From the NCBI RefSeq assembly GCF_000771405.1, contig NZ_JDUI01000001.1, forward strand, positions 1 through 64,000: DNA of 64,000 bases, written 5' to 3'. The DNA comes from Bifidobacterium pullorum DSM 20433 (GTDB taxonomy: Bacteria; Actinomycetota; Actinomycetes; Actinomycetales; Bifidobacteriaceae). Every line of letters starts with the position of its first letter. Within the stretch, counting starts at the first letter, position 1. The position numbers were made by a program, and so were the translations under genes. The notes under the pieces are model-generated. The model was not told the DNA's origin. It worked only from the letters and a program-made list of their open reading frames with translations, and ran no database searches. Positions 60,801 to 64,000 of this stretch are shown one piece after another.

Positions 60801-62039
60801 TTATTCGACGGTGTTGTCCGGCACCTCGATGCCGTTGCCGAACTTCACGTCGCGGGCGGCGGCCACGCGGGTGGGCAGGCCGTAGATCTCGATGAAGCCG
60901 TTGGAGGCGTTCTGATCGAAGCTGTCGCCGGAATCATAGGTGGCCAGGTTGTAGTCGTACAGCGAGGTCTCGGAACGGCGTCCGGTGACCACGGCGCGGC
61001 CGCCGTGCAGGATCATGCGAATCTCGCCGGAGACGTACTGCTGGGTGTCCTCGATGAACGCGTTGAGCGACTTGACCGCCGGCGAGAACCACTGCGCATC
61101 GTAGACCAGCTCGCCCCAACGCTTGTCGATGTCGCGCTTGATGCGGTGCTGCTCGCGCTCCAGGCAGCAGTTCTCCAGCTCCTGGTGGGCGGTGATCAGC
61201 GCCACCGCGCCCGGGCATTCGTACAGCTCGCGGGACTTGATGCCGACCAGACGATCCTCAATCAGGTCGATGCGGCCGATGCCCTGGGCGCCGGCGCGGC
61301 GGTTCATCTCCTCGATGGCCTGCAGCGGGGTCACGTCGCGGCCGTCGATCTTGACCGGGATGCCCTGCTTGAATTCGATGATGACCTCGTCCTCGACCGG
61401 CGGGAAGGCCGGATCGTCGGTGTAGGCGTAGCAGTCCTTGGTCGGGCCGTTCCACGGATCCTCCAGGAAGCCGGTTTCGATGGCGCGGCCCCACACGTTC
61501 TGGTCGATGGAGTACGGGCTCTTCTCGGTCTGCACGATCGGCAGCCGGTGCTCCTTGGCGTAGGCGATCTCCACGTCACGGGTCAGCGACAGGTCGCGGA
61601 TCGGGCTGATGGCCTTGAGCGTGGGGTCGATGGACTGGATCGACACCTCGAAACGCACCTGGTCGTTGCCCTTGCCGGTGCAGCCGTGGGCGATGGTGTC
61701 GGCGCCGAACTGGTGGGCGGCACGGACCAGATGCTTGGTGATCAGCGGACGGGAGATGGCGGAGACCAGCGGGTACACGCCCTCGTACATGGCGTTGGCC
61801 TTGAGCGCGAGCATGCAGTACTCGTCGGCGAACTCGTTGCGGGCGTCGACGATGTAGGATTCCACGGCGCCGCACGCCAGCGCGCGCTCCTTGATGGTCT
61901 CCAGGCTTTCGCCGCCCTGGCCGACGTCGAGCGAGACGGCGACGACGTCCTTGCCGGTGCGGTCCTTCAGGTACGGGATGGCCACGGAGGTGTCAAGACC
62001 TCCCGAATAGGCCAGTACGATACGGTTCTTGTCACTCAT
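60801..62039 (-). CDS. argG: Argininosuccinate synthase
   Basis: A 412-aa ArgG joining citrulline and aspartate with ATP. The ATP pyrophosphatase P-loop [14 protein letters not shown] (residues 8-21) and the [13 protein letters not shown] block are complete. AAAGGGCTG lies before the ATG. Directly upstream are two ARG boxes, so this gene is under ArgR repression although it follows argR in the same direction. Confidence 0.97.
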   Translation of the reverse strand: MSDKNRIVLAYSGGLDTSVAIPYLKDRTGKDVVAVSLDVGQGGESLETIKERALACGAVESYIVDARNEFADEYCMLALKANAMYEGVYPLVSAISRPLITKHLVRAAHQFGADTIAHGCTGKGNDQVRFEVSIQSIDPTLKAISPIRDLSLTRDVEIAYAKEHRLPIVQTEKSPYSIDQNVWGRAIETGFLEDPWNGPTKDCYAYTDDPAFPPVEDEVIIEFKQGIPVKIDGRDVTPLQAIEEMNRRAGAQGIGRIDLIEDRLVGIKSRELYECPGAVALITAHQELENCCLEREQHRIKRDIDKRWGELVYDAQWFSPAVKSLNAFIEDTQQYVSGEIRMILHGGRAVVTGRRSETSLYDYNLATYDSGDSFDQNASNGFIEIYGLPTRVAAARDVKFGNGIEVPDNTVE

Positions 62040-62062
62040 GTTCAGCCCTTTCTATCGAACGC

Positions 62063-62100
62063 TGAATGCAAGTATATGCATAGGCTTGTATAAATATTCA
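62063..62100 (-). promoter_or_regulatory. Paired ARG boxes and promoter of argG
   Basis: TGAATGCAAGTATATGCA (62063-62080) and TGTATAAATATTCA (62087-62100) are two 18-bp-type ARG boxes (consensus TGAAT-N-ATTCA) separated by a few bases, in an AT-rich stretch 24-61 bp upstream of argG. TATACT and TATACA on the minus strand inside the boxes are possible -10 sites, so ArgR would cover the promoter. Confidence 0.8.
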
Positions 62101-62125
62101 CCCGGTGCGTCGCGGGAATCCGAGC

Positions 62126-62653
62126 TCACTCCCCCGACACGGTTTTCGAGGCGATGTCAAGCAGCCACCGCGACCGGTCCGAGGCCGTCCGCTCGTCCGA
62201 GCAGACGATCATCACCGTGTCATCCCCGGCGATCGTGCCGAGCACGCCGTCGAGCGGCTGCCGGTCGATCACGCTGGCCACGTACTGCGCGGCACCGGAC
62301 GGCGTGTGCACGACGATGAGGTTGTTGGCCGACGCCACCGACGTCACCAACCCCGACAGGATCCGCGACATCTGCTGTTCGGCCTTGGCGCCGGCATGGG
62401 ACGCGGGCTCCTGCTGGCGCCGGTCGATGGTGTACGCCACGGTGCCGTCCGCCAGACGCGTCTTGACCGCACCCAGCTCGTCCAGATCGCGGCTCAGCGT
62501 GGCCTGGGTCACGTCGATGTCCTCGTCGGCCAGGATCTGCGAGAGCTGCGACTGCGAGGTGATGACGTATTTGAGCAGCGCCTCCTCGACCGCGCTCAGG
62601 CGGGCGGCCCGGGTCGCGGGCCGCTGCAACGGGTTAGTCTCCGACATGCCCAT
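62126..62653 (-). CDS. argR: Arginine repressor ArgR
   Basis: A 175-aa repressor. N-terminal winged helix ([28 protein letters not shown], about residues 34-61) with the SRDL DNA-contact motif, and a C-terminal hexamerisation/arginine-binding domain ([12 protein letters not shown] with the GDDT Asp pair). ATG at 62653 or 62647. It stands between argF and argG and most likely represses the ARG boxes beside argG. Confidence 0.95.
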   Translation of the reverse strand: MGMSETNPLQRPATRAARLSAVEEALLKYVITSQSQLSQILADEDIDVTQATLSRDLDELGAVKTRLADGTVAYTIDRRQQEPASHAGAKAEQQMSRILSGLVTSVASANNLIVVHTPSGAAQYVASVIDRQPLDGVLGTIAGDDTVMIVCSDERTASDRSRWLLDIASKTVSGE

Positions 62654-62663
62654 CCGCCCACAC

Positions 62664-63629
62664 TCAGGACAGCAGGCCGTCGTCGCCGCGCTGCTGGCCG
62701 ATCAGCCAGGTGAGCAGCGCCTTCTGCGCGTGCAGACGGTTCTCGGCCTCGTCCCAGACCACGGACTGCGGACCGTCGATCACCGATTCGGTGACCTCCT
62801 TGCCGCGGTACGCGGGCAGGCAGTGCTGGAAAAGCGCGTCCGGCTTGGCCAGGGCCATGAGCTCATCGTTGACCTGATACTCCCAGAACGGCTTGGATCG
62901 CACCGCATACTCCGCCTCCTCGCCCATCGAGACCCAGGTGTCGGTGAAGATGCAGTCGGCGTCCTTTGCGGCCTCACGCGGGTCGGTGGTCACCAGGATC
63001 GAACCGCCGGTCTGTGCGGCGATGCGCTCGGCGTCGGCCACGATCCGCGGGTCGGGCAGGTAGCCGTACGGGCCGGCGACGCGCACGTGCATGCCGGCCA
63101 CGGCGCCGCCGAGCAGGTAGGAGTTGGCCATGTTGTTGGCGCAGTCGCCAAAGTAGGCGATCGTCTTGCCGGGCAGGGCGTCCACGCCGCCGCGGAACTG
63201 GGCGATGGTCAGCAGATCGGCCAGGATCTGGCAGGGGTGGAATTCGTCGGTCAACGCATTGACGACCGGCACGGTGGCGTAGCGGGCCATCTGCTCGACG
63301 CGGTCCTGTCCGAAGGTGCGCCAGACGATGGCCGAGGTCATGCGGGTGAGCACGCGCGAGGTGTCGGCCACCGGTTCGCCGCGGCCCAGCTGGGAGCCGG
63401 ACTTGTCGATGACCAGCGGATAGCCGCCCAGTTCGGCCACGCCGGTGGCGAAGCTGGATCGGGTGCGCGTGCTGGGCTTGTCGAACAGGACGGCCACGGC
63501 CTGCGGGCCTTCGAACGGCCGGTGGTAATACCGGTTCTCACGGAACTTCATGCCCAGTTCGAGGATCTGCTTCTGCTCCTCGTGGGTCACGTCATCGTCG
63601 CGCAGCATGTGGCGCAGCTGTCCGGTCAT
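62664..63629 (-). CDS. argF: Ornithine carbamoyltransferase
   Basis: A 321-aa OTCase producing citrulline. Carbamoyl phosphate motif STRTRSSF (about residues 53-60), ornithine/cat. motif [10 protein letters not shown] (about 272-281) and [14 protein letters not shown]. Spaced 22 nt from argD and 10 nt from argR, in the arg operon argD-argF-argR. Confidence 0.96.
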   Translation of the reverse strand: MTGQLRHMLRDDDVTHEEQKQILELGMKFRENRYYHRPFEGPQAVAVLFDKPSTRTRSSFATGVAELGGYPLVIDKSGSQLGRGEPVADTSRVLTRMTSAIVWRTFGQDRVEQMARYATVPVVNALTDEFHPCQILADLLTIAQFRGGVDALPGKTIAYFGDCANNMANSYLLGGAVAGMHVRVAGPYGYLPDPRIVADAERIAAQTGGSILVTTDPREAAKDADCIFTDTWVSMGEEAEYAVRSKPFWEYQVNDELMALAKPDALFQHCLPAYRGKEVTESVIDGPQSVVWDEAENRLHAQKALLTWLIGQQRGDDGLLS

Positions 63630-63651
63630 GTCGGTCTCCTTCTCGATGGGG

Positions 63652-64000
63652 TCAGTCGTTGGGCAGGTCGTTGGGGATGGCGGCGAGGATGGCGACCGCG
63701 TCGTTCACATCCTGTTCGCCGACGATCAGCGGCGGGGCCAGTCGCAGGGCGTCCGGCGCCACGGCGTTGACGATCAGGCCGTGCTCGAGCGCCCATTCCA
63801 TGGCGGCGTGCGCGCACGGATGGGTCAGCTGGATGGCGTTGAGCAGGCCACGGCCGCGCACGTATTCGAACAGCGGGTTGCCGGCCTCCATGATGCCGTT
63901 GCGCAGTTGTTCGCCCCTGGCCTCGGCGTTGGCGATCAGGTTGTCGTGCTCGATGACGTCGAGCGTGGCCAGCGCGGCGGACGCGGCCAGCGGGTTGCCG
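63652..64000 (-). CDS. argD: Acetylornithine aminotransferase, C-terminal part
   Basis: The last 115 or so codons of a class III PLP aminotransferase; the rest lies beyond the window edge. GNPLAASAALATLDVIEHDN, VRGRGLLNAIQL and ALRLAPPLIVGEQDVNDAVAIL are the family's C-terminal blocks. Its position directly before argF makes argD the best call. Confidence 0.88.
   Translation of the reverse strand, partial: GNPLAASAALATLDVIEHDNLIANAEARGEQLRNGIMEAGNPLFEYVRGRGLLNAIQLTHPCAHAAMEWALEHGLIVNAVAPDALRLAPPLIVGEQDVNDAVAILAAIPNDLPND

Overview
The window is 64 kb of high-GC chromosome from an actinobacterium, most probably a Bifidobacterium. The evidence is a GH129-type alpha-N-acetylgalactosaminidase (a family first described from bifidobacteria), the actinobacterial gene order tyrS - TPR gene - HAD phosphatase - 57-aa protein - tlyA - nadK - recN, and paired YtrA-type GntR/ABC modules. 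No rRNA is present, so the genus is an inference. Nearly all genes lie on the minus strand, and many overlap by 1-4 nt (ATGA or TGATG), which implies long translationally coupled operons.

Layout. 1-9.9 kb: the 3' end of a tRNA, then a minus-strand operon comEA-comEC-holA-tsaE-tsaB-rimI-tsaD (DNA-uptake homologues, DNA polymerase III delta, t6A tRNA modification), with leuS upstream behind its own terminator. 10-19 kb: a CorA-type transporter, a UDG-fold glycosylase, a GntR/ABC module, the GH129 enzyme, two unknowns and an S10 carboxypeptidase. 19-24.5 kb: accessory stretch with a LURP-one gene, an FMN-binding protein, a VanZ-RDD fusion, a MagIII-like glycosylase, a palindrome array, a GNAT gene and a two-gene HicA-like toxin/HTH candidate next to two tandem tRNA-Ala(GGC) genes. 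24.5-34.8 kb: surface proteins, then rsfS/glmU/prs/nadD/proA and thrC, with tRNA-Gln(TTG). 35-37.7 kb: a second GntR/ABC module with two permeases and an operator array.

37.8-49.6 kb: the conserved block recN-nadK ... tlyA-57aa-HAD-TPR-tyrS, interrupted by a plus-strand trkH-trkA-bactofilin-like insertion. 49.7-53.9 kb: two convergent CmpB-domain membrane proteins, an HD protein, a 477-bp non-coding palindrome array and a Nim-like flavoprotein. 54-64 kb: trpE-trpG, a lone FtsX-type permease, and the arginine genes argD(partial)-argF-argR-argG-argH with ARG boxes before argG.

The items most worth a second look are the two unrelated palindrome arrays that share a 51-52 bp period (22.3 kb and 53.1 kb), the HicA-like/HTH cassette with two operator-like dyads in its promoter, and the K+-uptake/bactofilin-like island that splits an otherwise conserved cluster. 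I found no CRISPR array, insertion sequence, phage or origin.
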